Shown here piece after piece: positions 22,401-30,649 of a stretch of DNA of 64,000 nt; position 1 is the stretch's first letter, and each line of letters starts with the position of its first letter. Below the pieces are notes generated by a model. That model ran no database searches and had not been told where the DNA came from. It saw only the letters and a program-made list of their open reading frames with translations. The DNA is from Thermotoga petrophila RKU-1 (GTDB lineage Bacteria; Thermotogota; Thermotogae; Thermotogales; Thermotogaceae): assembly GCF_000016785.1 (NCBI RefSeq), contig NC_009486.1, forward strand, positions 1,550,001 through 1,614,000, read 5' to 3'. Both the position numbers and the translations under genes were made by a program.

Positions 22401-22961
22401 GAAGAGTACGAAGAAATACTGAAACAGAAAGAAGATCTCGAGGAAGCGAAACGAAAACTCGAAGAGATCATAGAAAAAACGGATCGAGAAGCAGAGAGTT
22501 TACTCTTCGACGTTTACCAGAGAGTGAACGAAAGCTTCAACAGGTTCATTTCTCTTCTCTTCTTCGGTGGTGAGGGAAGGCTCAACATCGTTTCTGAAGC
22601 CAAAAGCATTCTCGACGCGGGTTTTGAAATATCCATAAGAAAACCGGGAAGAAGAGATCAGAAACTGAGCCTTCTTTCGGGTGGTGAGAAGGCGCTCGTG
22701 GGATTGGCTCTGCTTTTCGCCCTCATGGAGATAAAACCGAGCCCCTTCTACGTGCTCGACGAGGTTGATTCTCCTCTCGATGACTACAACTCTGAAAGAT
22801 TCAAGAGGCTCCTCAAAGAGAACTCGAAGCACACCCAGTTCATCGTGATCACGCACAATAAAATCGTGATGGAAGCTGCCGATCTTCTACATGGGGTGAC
22901 CATGGTAAACGGTGTGTCGGCCATCGTTCCGGTAGAAGTGGAGAAAATACTGGAGGTGTAA
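19449..22961 (+). CDS. smc: Chromosome partition protein SMC
   Basis: 1170 residues from TTG 19449 (MRLKKLYLKGFKSFG), the length known for T. maritima SMC; GGAGGGGAT precedes it. N-terminal head with Walker A GPNGSGKSN; long coiled coil (about 170-500); hinge with the conserved Gly motif region (FPGLVDVVSNLIEV..LLGGMAQNIVV, VTILPLDLI, GAITGG, about 505-660); second coiled coil; C-terminal head with signature LSGGEKALVGLALLFA and Walker B FYVLDEVDSPLDD. Forms ring-like dimers that compact and segregate chromosomes with ScpA/ScpB, which are not in the window. First gene of a six-gene run ending at the HAD gene. Confidence 0.98.
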   Translation: MRLKKLYLKGFKSFGRPSLIGFSDRVTAIVGPNGSGKSNIIDAIKWVFGEQSKKELRASEKFDMIFAGSENLPPAGSAYVELVFEENGEEITVARELKRTGENTYYLNGSSVRLKDIRDRFAGTGLGVDFYSIVGQGQIDRIVNASPEELRLLLEEAAGVSIYREKKKETEMNLERTKVNLDRVKDVLFERERQMKSLYLKAKRAERFREYTAQIEELQRIYYGNALKRERKKLEFYQEEEKKTNEKIKNIQKELVELETKWSTLRSEFGEMDQEIERYTKLLEDYKKRQNDLVEMKGFYSSKLADSENKYVELSTRLDELEKRREEHKRRLEEMEYIFKGVTGEYEKKAKELEAFEKEKENLLSRFSEKEKEFLKVRDEISRLEKQILKLESELLRIGETLEDLEKRRKITENQILTRRRELEDKKSEFKEISKRVEEFDEKERKLTEELNTVRERLEEVEKEIRKITSEIDVKERRLREILFEKEMIERDMREYKGFSRAVRAVFEEKERFPGLVDVVSNLIEVDEKYSLAVSVLLGGMAQNIVVRNVDTAKAIVEFLKRNEAGRVTILPLDLIDGSFNRISGLEKEKGFVGYAVDLVKLPSDLEVLGGFLFGNSVVVETLDDAIRMKKEYQLNTRIATLDGELISGRGAITGGKEERSINVFEKHIKLKHLEQEMEETERQIAENRDELASLKTEQENLRNQETIVQRELFELSRKSSSTKTVLSEILRTINQLQEEVENLEKLLVEYRAKEEGLNARREKIFEEIDELKQNREDLQRSLAEYSEELEKEKRILDELNEKIFTLRAEVGNLLETKDRYEKEMRDTRKTIERIARETEDIKLQMTSLEEEMENYRKFIREHEREIEHLKKEMDNVFEAMKLHRSGKEEKMRELQEVENRMNELKEEKEGLRNHLHQIDLALQETRLKIANLLEEFSGNEEDVEELGEEKLEEIYRQIKDLENKIKYLGPVDLTAIDEYEKLREEYEEILKQKEDLEEAKRKLEEIIEKTDREAESLLFDVYQRVNESFNRFISLLFFGGEGRLNIVSEAKSILDAGFEISIRKPGRRDQKLSLLSGGEKALVGLALLFALMEIKPSPFYVLDEVDSPLDDYNSERFKRLLKENSKHTQFIVITHNKIVMEAADLLHGVTMVNGVSAIVPVEVEKILEV

Positions 22962-22963
22962 CG

Positions 22964-23503
22964 GTGAAGTTCTACGAAGAGAGAATCGAGAGCAAAAGAG
23001 TCTTCGAAGGAAAGATGATAAGTGTGAGGGTGGACTATGTGAGGCTTCCAGATGGCAAAGTGTCCACCCGTGAAGTGGTGGATCATCCCGGTGCTGTGGT
23101 GATCGTTCCTGTGCTCGGTGAGAAGATTCTTTTCGTTGAACAGTACAGGTATCCAATCGAGCAGGTCCTTCTGGAGCTTCCCGCGGGAAAGATGGATCCC
23201 GCAGAGTCTCCTGAAGAGTGTGCAGAAAGAGAGCTCGAGGAGGAAACTGGCTACAGGGCGAAGAAGCTTTCTTATCTCGGAAAGATCTTCACCACGCCGG
23301 GTTTCACCACGGAAGTGATACACATATTCGCTGCCGAAGACCTGGAAAAGACCACTCAGAACACAGATCCGGATGAGTTCATTGAAGTTAAGGAATTACA
23401 CATCGAAGAGGTACTTTCTCTGCTCAGGAACGCGGAGATAGAAGATTCCAAAACCATCTGTGCGCTAACACGGTTTTTCTTTGCGAAAGGAGTGATTCGA
23501 TGA
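22964..23503 (+). CDS. Nudix hydrolase, ADP-ribose pyrophosphatase type
   Basis: 179 residues from GTG 22964, 2 bp after smc. The Nudix box is complete: G-x5-E-x7-REL-EEE-TG beginning at GKMDPAE. Flanking features fit the ADP-ribose pyrophosphatase group: FVEQYRYP, LELPAGKMD before the box and a Pro-rich turn after it (FTTPGFTTEVIHIF). Such enzymes split ADP-ribose to AMP and ribose-5-phosphate using Mg2+. It is part of the smc-led run and overlaps the next gene by 4 bp. The substrate is family-based. Confidence 0.9.
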   Translation: MKFYEERIESKRVFEGKMISVRVDYVRLPDGKVSTREVVDHPGAVVIVPVLGEKILFVEQYRYPIEQVLLELPAGKMDPAESPEECAERELEEETGYRAKKLSYLGKIFTTPGFTTEVIHIFAAEDLEKTTQNTDPDEFIEVKELHIEEVLSLLRNAEIEDSKTICALTRFFFAKGVIR

Positions 23504-24093
23504 AGGTGATCGTGAACGGTGAGGAGATAGTCGTTGAAGGGGTCCAGACTTTGGGAGAGCTTCTCAATCGAGTGAGAGAAAACAAAGAGAATCTCGTTGT
23601 GAAAAGAATAGTTATAGACCAAGAAGAACAGCCTCTCTCCAGACTGGAAGACTTGAAGCAGATGGAAATAAACGAGGAAATGGAAATCGAACTGGAACTC
23701 TCTCCATTGAGGGATTTTCTCCTCGAAACAATTGAAGAGGTGCTCAGGTATATAGAACGGGTGAAACCTCTCCTTAGTAAGGTGGCAGACGCAGTTGTTG
23801 CTGGAACCACAGAGGGATACAGGAGTATAAACGATCTCGCCGAAGGACTGAACGCGATGGAGAACGTTCGCATGAACACCGTAAGAATCACCGGGATCAA
23901 TTCGAAAGAACTCGGACTGAAAGTCGAAGAGGAGAACCTGGTTCGTATCCTCACAGACTTTGTGAACGCTCTTCAAAGTAAAGATCTGGTGAAAATAGCG
24001 GATCTTATAGATGGGGAGCTCAAGGACGTCTTTGGATACTATGAAGAGTTCTTCAGAAGAGTTGAAGAGTTGCTTCAGAAAGAACCGTCCTGA
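23500..24093 (+). CDS. Unknown protein: beta-grasp-like N-terminus with helical C-terminal domain
   Basis: 197 residues, ATG overlapping the Nudix stop. Residues 1-66 (MKVIVNGEEIVVEGVQTLGE.. through EMEIELE) have the strand pattern of a ThiS/ubiquitin-like beta-grasp domain, but without a C-terminal Gly-Gly at the end of that domain. Residues 67-197 are predicted all-helical (FLLETIEEVLRYIERVKPLL, KIADLIDGELKDVFGYYEEFF). No enzyme motif is visible. It lies 11 bp before fliS. A role with FliS in flagellin export is possible but only from context. I do not recognise the family. Confidence 0.75.
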   Translation: MKVIVNGEEIVVEGVQTLGELLNRVRENKENLVVKRIVIDQEEQPLSRLEDLKQMEINEEMEIELELSPLRDFLLETIEEVLRYIERVKPLLSKVADAVVAGTTEGYRSINDLAEGLNAMENVRMNTVRITGINSKELGLKVEEENLVRILTDFVNALQSKDLVKIADLIDGELKDVFGYYEEFFRRVEELLQKEPS

Positions 24094-24104
24094 GAGGTGA
24101 AAAG

Positions 24105-24518
24105 ATGAAGGAAAACACCTATCTTGAAAAGATGGTGATGACCGCAAGTCCCGCTAAGCTCGTTCAGATGCTCTACGAGAAGGCGATAGAAGTTTTGAAA
24201 GAGGCCGAGAATTTGTTGGCCGATAAAAAATTCGTTGAGTTCAACGAGAAAGTGACGAGGGCACAGGACATCATCACCGAGCTCAACCTTTCCCTCGACA
24301 TGGAAAAGGGTGGGACGATCGCACAGAACCTGAGAGCCCTTTACAACTACATGTTCCAGAGGCTTGTTGAGGGGAACGTGAAAAAGGATGTGGAGAAAAT
24401 CAAGGAAGTTCGCGGGATGCTCGAAGAACTGCTCGAAGTCTGGAAAGAAGCTATGAAGAAAGCAGGGAACGTGACTCCTCCCGAAAAGAAGCAAGGGGGG
24501 TTGAATCTCATGGGGTGA
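24105..24518 (+). CDS. fliS: Flagellar export chaperone FliS
   Basis: 137 residues, FliS length. Typical opening (YLEKMVMTASPAKLVQMLYEKAIEVL) and the conserved FNEKVTRAQDIITELNLSLDMEKGGTIAQNLRALYNYMFQRLVEGN stretch, which in FliS forms the four-helix bundle that binds the C-terminal tail of flagellin in the cytoplasm. The Lys-rich tail after residue 120 is likely flexible. It sits away from any flagellin or FliD gene, inside the smc-led operon. ATG has GAGAGGTGA upstream; its stop overlaps the start of the GNAT gene. Confidence 0.92.
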   Translation: MKENTYLEKMVMTASPAKLVQMLYEKAIEVLKEAENLLADKKFVEFNEKVTRAQDIITELNLSLDMEKGGTIAQNLRALYNYMFQRLVEGNVKKDVEKIKEVRGMLEELLEVWKEAMKKAGNVTPPEKKQGGLNLMG

Positions 24519-25354
24519 CCATAAAGAAAGCGAGCGAAGTTTCTGTGATAGATCTTGTGAACCTCGTGAATGAGATTTTCAAGGATTATGCGGTGCCTGT
24601 GAACTGGGATGTTTACAACTTCAACCTCGACGTGAGAGAAAATTCGATCTCTCTTGACGATTCTTTCGTGTTTTTTGAAAATGATGTTCCGGTGGGATTC
24701 ATCCTACTGTGCATAAGGAAAGACAGGGGCAGAATAGACTCCATGGGTGTGATCAAACCGAAGAGAGGAACGGGACTTGCGGATATGATTTTGAAGCATG
24801 CACTGGAACATCTCATGTGGAAAGGTGTAAAAAGCGTTGTTCTTGAGGTTGTGGCGGATGATCAAAGGGCGGTTCGATTTTACGAGAAGAACGGTTTCAA
24901 AAAGAGAAGAGAGCTCTACAGTTATTTCTTCGACAGAAGAATAGATGGAACGGGTTCGGTGAAGTTCTTCGAAACGGACGAAAAGAGGATCCACATGTAT
25001 GCCCTCAAGGCGAGAACGGATTTTAAAAGAAACCCGAACTGGCAGAGGGAGTGTACCACTCTTCTTCTCGCAGATGGACGGTATCGAATGGAAAGGGCAA
25101 GCTGGAGAGACGGAGAAGGTTATCTGGTCTGGGGTGAGACTCCCCAGAGTGGCTTCATAGTGGACGCTTTTGCCCTGCGTGGAAGCATGGACGAGTTCAT
25201 AAGAGAGTGTGTGGATCACATCCAGAAAGAGAGCGGAAAAACGGCTGTGACGTGCACCGCGGTGCCTGAAGACGATCCCCTTTCTCGTTCACTCGAAGTG
25301 AACGGCTTTCAGAGAGTTCTCGTACAGTACGAAATGGAGTTGAAATTGAGTTGA
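24515..25354 (+). CDS. GNAT-family N-acetyltransferase, probably two GNAT halves
   Basis: 279 residues from GTG 24515. The first half is a clear GNAT domain: GFILLCIRKDRGRIDSMGVIKPKRGTGLADMIL (acetyl-CoA loop R-G-T-G) and LEVVADDQRAVRFYEKNGF. The second half (about 165-279) repeats the closing pattern (AVPEDDPLSRSLEVNGFQRVLVQYEMEL) but has a weaker cofactor loop, suggesting a tandem or decayed second domain. The acceptor is unknown. Coupled to fliS and the HAD gene by 4-bp overlaps. Confidence 0.85.
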   Translation: MTIKKASEVSVIDLVNLVNEIFKDYAVPVNWDVYNFNLDVRENSISLDDSFVFFENDVPVGFILLCIRKDRGRIDSMGVIKPKRGTGLADMILKHALEHLMWKGVKSVVLEVVADDQRAVRFYEKNGFKKRRELYSYFFDRRIDGTGSVKFFETDEKRIHMYALKARTDFKRNPNWQRECTTLLLADGRYRMERASWRDGEGYLVWGETPQSGFIVDAFALRGSMDEFIRECVDHIQKESGKTAVTCTAVPEDDPLSRSLEVNGFQRVLVQYEMELKLS

Positions 25355-26028
25355 AAAAGGGAGTTCTGTTCGATTTAGACGGAACGATTCTGGATTTTGA
25401 AAAGAGCGAAGATCAGGCTCTGAAAAGAACCTTCCTGAAGTACGGAATTCCTCTCACCGAGGATCAGGTGTTTTTGTACAGAGAAATAAACAGGAAATGG
25501 TGGAAGCTGCTTGCAGAAGGCAAGGTGTCGAAAGATGTCGTTGTTGTTGCCAGATTCGAAGAATTTCTGAAAACGCTGAACATCCCACTGGATCCAAAAG
25601 AGGTTGCAAAAGATTATCTGGAGTTTCTCTCTGAAGAAGCTCATTTCCTTCCAGGTGCAGAAGAATTCCTCGAAAGGCTGAAGAAGAAAGATCTTCGAAT
25701 GGCTGCTGTGACGAACGGAGTCAGGTTCGTTCAGGAAAAAAGAAGCAGGAAGCTGAAACTCGACAGATTCTTCGAGTTCGTCCTCACCTCCGAAGAAGCG
25801 GGAGTCGAAAAACCAGATCCACACATCTTCTGGATGGCACTCGAAAGAATGAAATTGAAAAAGGAAGAAGTCCTCTATGTGGGGGACGATCTCAGCAGTG
25901 ATCTCAAGGGTGCCAGAAACACCGGGATAGATTTCGTGCTCTTCTCACCTGACGGTGACTCCTCTGGAGATTTCCCGGTTGCAAGGAATTTCGAAGAACT
26001 GGAGAAGATAGTAGAAGAGCTTCTGTGA
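25351..26028 (+). CDS. HAD-superfamily hydrolase (YjjG-like phosphatase)
   Basis: 225 residues from TTG 25351. HAD motif I is VLFDLDGTILDF with nucleophile Asp and acid/base Asp; motif II is the Thr in AAVTNG; motif III the Lys in EEAGVEKPDPHIF; motif IV GDDLSSDLKGA. The helical cap (residues ~18-85, KWWKLLAEGKVSKD..) fits subclass I, like YjjG/YfnB nucleotidases. Likely a small-metabolite phosphatase such as a nucleoside monophosphatase; substrate unproven. Last gene of the smc-led run. Confidence 0.9.
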   Translation: MKKGVLFDLDGTILDFEKSEDQALKRTFLKYGIPLTEDQVFLYREINRKWWKLLAEGKVSKDVVVVARFEEFLKTLNIPLDPKEVAKDYLEFLSEEAHFLPGAEEFLERLKKKDLRMAAVTNGVRFVQEKRSRKLKLDRFFEFVLTSEEAGVEKPDPHIFWMALERMKLKKEEVLYVGDDLSSDLKGARNTGIDFVLFSPDGDSSGDFPVARNFEELEKIVEELL

Positions 26029-26040
26029 GATTCGTGAAGT

Positions 26041-26062
26041 AAAAAACCCGCCGGGCGGCGGG
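26041..26062 (-). terminator. Terminator of hcp
   Basis: On the minus strand CCCGCC / GGCGGG with a 4-nt loop, followed by six T, beginning a few bases after the hcp stop. On the plus strand the hairpin could also slow transcription coming from the HAD gene but has no T run. Confidence 0.88.
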
Positions 26063-26067
26063 GAAAG

Positions 26068-27363
26068 TCACACTTTCAGTATTTCTTTTATGTCCTTTTC
26101 CGGTTCCGAGATCGTCTTCAATCCGAATTCTGCGGTGAGCACTTTCAGAATGTCCTCGTTCACCCACGCGGGAAGAACAGGACCAACGTATATGTTCTTC
26201 AGACCGAGCGCGAGAAGTGTCCACAGGATCGCAACTGCCTTCTGTTCCATCCAGGTGAGAACGAGCGTGAGAGGAAGATCTGTGACTTCCACACCGAAAA
26301 CTTTCGCGAGTGCTTGGGCGATTTCTATCGCCACGATCGTGTCGTTACACTGTCCCACATCGATGAGTCTCGGAATGCCTTCTATGTCTCCAAGATCGAG
26401 GTCGTTTATCCTGAACTTCCCACATGCGAGTGTGATCACAACGGTTTCCTTAGGGAGTTTCTGAACGAACTCTCTGTAGTACTCGTTCCTCTTGAACGGT
26501 ACATCGCATCCTCCTACGACGAGGAAGTGTTTTATCTTCCCGGCCTCCACGAGTTCTTTTATTTTGTCCGCGAGAGAAACCACAACAGACGTGGAAAATC
26601 CTGTCCTGAGTTTGTAACTTCCCGGCTTTTCTTCAAGATCTGGCAAGCTCTTTGCCTTCTCTATCACCTCGGTGTAGTCGTATCCATCTATGTGTTTCAC
26701 ACCGGGGAGTCTTGCGATGCTTGTTGTGAACATCCTGTCTCTGTACGATTCAGAGGGAATCAAGACACAGTTTGAAGTTCCCAGGATGGCAACGGGGTAC
26801 TCTGTGAAGAGCTTTCTTTGATCGTACCAGGCTTTTCCTAAGTTCCCCACGAGATTCTTGTACTTTCTCAGACCGGGGTATCCGTGTGCTGGAAGCATCT
26901 CGGAGTGTGTGTAAACGTAGACATTCGTTCCTTCGACCTGTTTCAGGAGTTCTTCGAGAGCCTTCAGGTTGTGCCCTGTCACGATGATTCCCTTTCCTTT
27001 TTTCGTTCCGGTTTCCACCTCAACAGGGGTGGGTTCTCCGTAGGTTTCGATGTGTGCCTTCTTCAGAAGCTGCATCGCTCTCAGATTCATTCGGCCCGCC
27101 TCGAGTGCGTACTCCACAAAGGACTGTGCGTCGAAGTTCACATTTGTGAGAGTACTGTAGAGTGCTTCATCGAGGAAACCTGCGATCTCGGGATCGTCGT
27201 AACCGAGTTCTCTCGCGTGGTAGTAGTAGGCGGAGATCCCTTTTATGGCAAAGACGAGGTTGTCTTGGAGCCTTGCAACCGTCGGACTCTTTCCACAAAC
27301 ACCGTACTCTGTACAACCAGTACCATTCGCGGCCTGTGAACACTGATAACAGAACATCTGCAT
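26068..27363 (-). CDS. hcp: Hybrid cluster protein (Hcp), short form
   Basis: 431 residues from ATG 27363 ([10 protein letters not shown]), with AGGAGGGAAAAG upstream. The N-terminal 4Fe-4S motif is C-x2-C-x8-C-x5-C (residues 5-23). Ligands for the hybrid 4Fe-2O-2S cluster are expected in [46 protein letters not shown] and VGQCND; all these segments are present. The length is ~120 short of the ~550-residue form because the first helical domain is compact, as in the class III proteins of thermophiles. Hcp reduces hydroxylamine or nitric oxide and is part of nitrosative-stress defence. Divergent from its probable regulator. Confidence 0.95.
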   Translation of the reverse strand: MQMFCYQCSQAANGTGCTEYGVCGKSPTVARLQDNLVFAIKGISAYYYHARELGYDDPEIAGFLDEALYSTLTNVNFDAQSFVEYALEAGRMNLRAMQLLKKAHIETYGEPTPVEVETGTKKGKGIIVTGHNLKALEELLKQVEGTNVYVYTHSEMLPAHGYPGLRKYKNLVGNLGKAWYDQRKLFTEYPVAILGTSNCVLIPSESYRDRMFTTSIARLPGVKHIDGYDYTEVIEKAKSLPDLEEKPGSYKLRTGFSTSVVVSLADKIKELVEAGKIKHFLVVGGCDVPFKRNEYYREFVQKLPKETVVITLACGKFRINDLDLGDIEGIPRLIDVGQCNDTIVAIEIAQALAKVFGVEVTDLPLTLVLTWMEQKAVAILWTLLALGLKNIYVGPVLPAWVNEDILKVLTAEFGLKTISEPEKDIKEILKV

Positions 27364-27398
27364 GCTTTTCCCTCCTTTTTCTGGGTTTTCCACCATGA

Positions 27399-27441
27399 AG
27401 TATAATTAGGTTGGGATAATCCTGTCTGTAACAATTGTTAC
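27399..27441. promoter_or_regulatory. hcp / regulator intergenic promoters and HcpR-type operator
   Basis: GTAACAATTGTTAC (27428-27441) is a perfect 14-bp palindrome of the form known for HcpR-type Crp/Fnr regulators. On the minus strand a -10 TATACT (27404-27399) with a weak -35 CAGACA (18-bp spacing) would start hcp near 27392, placing the palindrome centre about -42: the class II activator position. On the plus strand TATAAT (27401-27406) would start the regulator gene near 27413, placing the palindrome just downstream, suited to self-repression. Confidence 0.75.
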
Positions 27442-27452
27442 GAGGTGAGAGA

Positions 27453-28058
27453 ATGGATCTGAAAAAACTGCTCCCATGTGGGAGAATAATCGTGTTCAAA
27501 AAAGGTGAAATCGTGAAATACCAGGATGAACCGATAGAAGACGTGCTCGTTCTCCTGGAAGGAACCCTGAAAACGGAACATGTCTCCGAAAACGGAAGAA
27601 CCCTTGAGATCGATGAAATAAAACCCGTTCAGATCATCGCATCTGGTTTCATCTTCTCCAGCGAACCTAGATTCCCGGTGAACGTGGTGGCAGGAGAGAA
27701 CTCAAAGATTCTCTCGATACCGAAAGAGGTTTTTATTGATCTTTTGATGAAAGACAGAGAGTTTCTTCTTTTCTTTTTGAGAGATGTGTCGGAACATTTC
27801 AGGGTGGTTTCTGAGAAGCTCTTTTTCCTCACCATGAAGACGCTCAGAGAAAAAGTGTTGAACTTCCTGGTGCATCACATGAACGAAGAGAGAGAGTTGA
27901 CACTCCCTGTCACCTTAGAAGAGCTCTCCAGACTTTTTGGTTGTGCCAGACCGGCGCTTTCGAGGGTCTTTCAGGAACTGGAGAGGGAAGGATACATAGA
28001 GAAACATGGAAGAAGGATAAAGGTTCTCAAAGATCCTCTCGAACATGATAGAATCTAA
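27453..28058 (+). CDS. Crp/Fnr-family regulator, HcpR-like
   Basis: 201 residues from ATG 27453 (RBS GAGGTGAGA). N-terminal cyclic-nucleotide-type beta-barrel (KKGEIVKYQDEPIEDVLVLLEGTLKTE), dimer helix (EFLLFFLRDVSEHFRVVSEKLFFL), C-terminal winged HTH (TLEELSRLFGCARPALSRVFQELEREGYIE). The recognition helix carries RPALSRVF. No N-terminal Cys cluster of the Fnr type is seen. Divergent from hcp with one palindromic operator between, so it most likely controls hcp in response to NO or related stress. The HcpR name is inferred from this arrangement. Confidence 0.88.
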   Translation: MDLKKLLPCGRIIVFKKGEIVKYQDEPIEDVLVLLEGTLKTEHVSENGRTLEIDEIKPVQIIASGFIFSSEPRFPVNVVAGENSKILSIPKEVFIDLLMKDREFLLFFLRDVSEHFRVVSEKLFFLTMKTLREKVLNFLVHHMNEERELTLPVTLEELSRLFGCARPALSRVFQELEREGYIEKHGRRIKVLKDPLEHDRI

Positions 28059-28075
28059 ACAGAACAGGGAAGAGG

Positions 28076-29932
28076 GTGATAGGGATCAGGGGGATTGTTC
28101 TTTTCTTTCTGATCTTCTCACTTTCGATCTTTTCTCAGCCCCCTCGGATAGCCCTCGATGAGGACTACGCACCATTTTCTTTTTACGATGAAAACGGAAA
28201 TCTTATCGGGATCTCCGTCGATTTCTGGAAGCTCTTTCCAGAAAAGACGGGTGTGGAAGTTGAGCTCGTGCCTGTGAAGTGGTACAGAGCGCAGGAATTG
28301 CTGACTGAAGGAAAGATAGACGCGATCGATCAGATCTTTAAAACACCCGAGAGAGAAGAAGCCCTCTCCTTTTCCAGACCCATATTCGAAATGAGATCCT
28401 GTGTGTTCTTCAGGAAAGACCTTCCCATAAGAGATTTTTCGGACCTGTCTTCTTACGTTGTCGGCGCTCTCAGAGGAGAAGGTGCTGTGGAAACTCTTCG
28501 TGAGAAAAATCCGGATGTGGAATTCGAGTTCTTCAACGATTATTCCTCCATCGCGAAGGCGTTGAAAGAGAAGAAAATATCGGTTTTCCTTGGTGATGAT
28601 ATAGTGGCAAGGTACTACCTCTCGAAGGAGGACCTCCTTCCAGAGTTCAGAACTCTTCATCTTGAGACGAATTATCTCCACGTTGCCGTTTTGAAGGGTA
28701 ATGAAAGTGTTCTATCGCTCATAAATTCTGGACTGAACCGTATTTCTGAGGGAGAAAAGAATGATATCATCAGAAACTACATACCGCTTGTCCTCGTGAC
28801 ACCCCTGTGGTTCTTGAGGGTGGTCTTTTATGGAACTGCAGCTTTCGTGATATCTTTTGGCATTGCCCTGACGTTCATCTATTTGTTGAGAAGAAAAGTT
28901 GAGGGAAGAACCCTTCAGCTGAAAGAAGCAAACGAAGAATTGAAAGCCCAGAACGAAGAGATAGAAGCCCTCTATCAGGAGGTCTCCGCGAACCAGGAAG
29001 AACTCGAGAAGCTCTACGGTGAGATCAGAGAGCTCAACGAGAGGTTCAGAGAATCGGTGTGGAAAATAGCCAAACTGGTTTTCATTGAAGATAAGTCCAG
29101 ATTCTTTTTCGAAGTGGGACAAATTGTGAAATACCTTCTGAACGTGAAAAACTTGAAAGTGATCCTCGATGATCGTGCACCTGAAAAAGTCGAAGGAACG
29201 GTATTTGAAATATCCCATTCAAATGAAAAACACGGTTACATTGTGCTGGAAGGCGATCTCAGCGAAGATGAAAAAGGAGTTCTCGAGTCGCTTCTAACCA
29301 TTGTCTCTGCCATATACACGTACAGAAAGTTGATAAGCAGAGAAAGAAAACTCTACAGAGACATCGTGAAAACCTGGGTGAAAGCTCTCGAGTATTACGA
29401 CTATTACACGAAAGGGCATTCGGAAGAGGTAGCTTATTACGCTGTTGAGATCGGAAGGATGTTTGACTTGGGCGATGAAAAGCTGGAAAAACTCTACTGG
29501 GCAGGCCTTCTGCACGATATCGGGAAGATCTACGTACCCCAGGTTGTTTTGAACAAAACAAGTAAACTCGACGAACGAGAATTTGAGCTGATAAAGATAC
29601 ATCCCGTTAGGGGATACGAGCTGGTCAAGGAGATCGAGGGTTTTGAAGATGTTGCTATCTGGATAAGGCATCACCACGAAAGATGGGACGGAAAAGGTTA
29701 CCCGGACGGTCTCAAAGGTGAAGAAATACCCTTCGAAGCCCGTGTTCTGTGTGTGGCGGATTCCTATCAGGCGATGAGAAGCGACAGGCCCTACAAGAGA
29801 GGAAAGAGCGTCGAAGAATCGATTCAAGAGCTGAGAAGAAATGCGGGACGGCAGTTCGACCCCGTCATCGTGGAGAAGTTCATAGAGTTTTTGGAAGGGG
29901 GAGGAGACCTTGGAACTGGGCATCAGGGATAA
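28076..29932 (+). CDS. HD-GYP phosphodiesterase with periplasmic solute-binding sensor
   Basis: 618 residues. N-terminal signal-anchor ([15 protein letters not shown]), then an SBP_bac_3-like extracellular domain ([29 protein letters not shown].., about 20-235), a membrane helix ([23 protein letters not shown], about 243-265), a coiled coil (about 270-325), a GAF-like region, and a C-terminal HD-GYP domain with [16 protein letters not shown] and [12 protein letters not shown]. Predicted to break down cyclic di-GMP when an amino-acid-like ligand binds outside. Start GTG 28076 is 17 bp after the regulator gene; the RBS (GGAAGAG) is close, so the exact start is uncertain. Confidence 0.93.
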   Translation: MIGIRGIVLFFLIFSLSIFSQPPRIALDEDYAPFSFYDENGNLIGISVDFWKLFPEKTGVEVELVPVKWYRAQELLTEGKIDAIDQIFKTPEREEALSFSRPIFEMRSCVFFRKDLPIRDFSDLSSYVVGALRGEGAVETLREKNPDVEFEFFNDYSSIAKALKEKKISVFLGDDIVARYYLSKEDLLPEFRTLHLETNYLHVAVLKGNESVLSLINSGLNRISEGEKNDIIRNYIPLVLVTPLWFLRVVFYGTAAFVISFGIALTFIYLLRRKVEGRTLQLKEANEELKAQNEEIEALYQEVSANQEELEKLYGEIRELNERFRESVWKIAKLVFIEDKSRFFFEVGQIVKYLLNVKNLKVILDDRAPEKVEGTVFEISHSNEKHGYIVLEGDLSEDEKGVLESLLTIVSAIYTYRKLISRERKLYRDIVKTWVKALEYYDYYTKGHSEEVAYYAVEIGRMFDLGDEKLEKLYWAGLLHDIGKIYVPQVVLNKTSKLDEREFELIKIHPVRGYELVKEIEGFEDVAIWIRHHHERWDGKGYPDGLKGEEIPFEARVLCVADSYQAMRSDRPYKRGKSVEESIQELRRNAGRQFDPVIVEKFIEFLEGGGDLGTGHQG

Positions 29933-30623
29933 GGGAGCACTCGTTCTTGCGGCGAGCAGGGGTATTGGAAGAGCTGTAGCGGATGTTTTGAGCCAGGAAG
30001 GAGCGGAAGTTACCATCTGTGCGAGAAATGAAGAACTTTTGAAGAGAAGCGGCCACAGATACGTCGTCTGCGATCTCAGGAAGGATCTGGATCTACTGTT
30101 CGAAAAGGTGAAAGAGGTGGACATCCTCGTTCTGAACGCAGGAGGACCAAAAGCGGGATTCTTCGATGAACTTACGAATGAAGATTTCAAAGAAGCGATC
30201 GACAGCCTCTTTTTGAACATGATCAAAATTGTGAGAAACTATCTTCCAGCGATGAAAGAAAAGGGCTGGGGAAGGATCGTAGCCATCACTTCTTTCTCCG
30301 TGATCTCACCGATAGAAAATCTCTACACATCCAATTCTGCGAGGATGGCCCTCACCGGATTTCTAAAGACACTCTCTTTTGAGGTGGCACCGTACGGTAT
30401 CACAGTGAACTGTGTGGCACCGGGCTGGACGGAGACAGAGAGGGTGAAAGAGCTTCTCAGTGAAGAAAAGAAAAAACAGGTGGAATCTCAGATCCCCATG
30501 AGAAGGATGGCAAAACCCGAAGAGATAGCCAGTGTTGTGGCATTTCTCTGTTCCGAAAAGGCCTCTTATCTAACTGGACAAACCATTGTTGTGGATGGTG
30601 GGCTTTCCAAATTTCCGCTCTAA
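29910..30623 (+). CDS. Short-chain dehydrogenase/reductase lacking the usual catalytic Lys
   Basis: 237 residues from TTG 29910 (GGGGGAGGAG upstream), overlapping the HD-GYP gene by 23 bp. Cofactor loop [19 protein letters not shown] in [11 protein letters not shown], Ser in ITSFSVISP, and C-terminal [12 protein letters not shown] are standard for FabG-like SDRs. The catalytic Tyr segment reads [10 protein letters not shown], so the Lys four residues after Tyr is Ser, and an Arg follows two residues later. A subgroup of SDRs with SNxxR in this place exists. Substrate unknown; called 3-oxoacyl-ACP reductase-like only by overall pattern. Confidence 0.88.
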   Translation: MELGIRDKGALVLAASRGIGRAVADVLSQEGAEVTICARNEELLKRSGHRYVVCDLRKDLDLLFEKVKEVDILVLNAGGPKAGFFDELTNEDFKEAIDSLFLNMIKIVRNYLPAMKEKGWGRIVAITSFSVISPIENLYTSNSARMALTGFLKTLSFEVAPYGITVNCVAPGWTETERVKELLSEEKKKQVESQIPMRRMAKPEEIASVVAFLCSEKASYLTGQTIVVDGGLSKFPL

Positions 30624-30624
30624 A

Positions 30625-30646
30625 GAAAAAAGAGGGGCAGAGCCCC
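30625..30646 (-). terminator. Terminator of the glycogen phosphorylase gene
   Basis: On the minus strand GGGGC - TCT - GCCCC followed by TCTTTTTTC. It starts 4 bp after the phosphorylase stop and fills the gap between the two convergent genes. The plus strand reading has no T run. Confidence 0.88.
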
Positions 30647-30649
30647 CCG

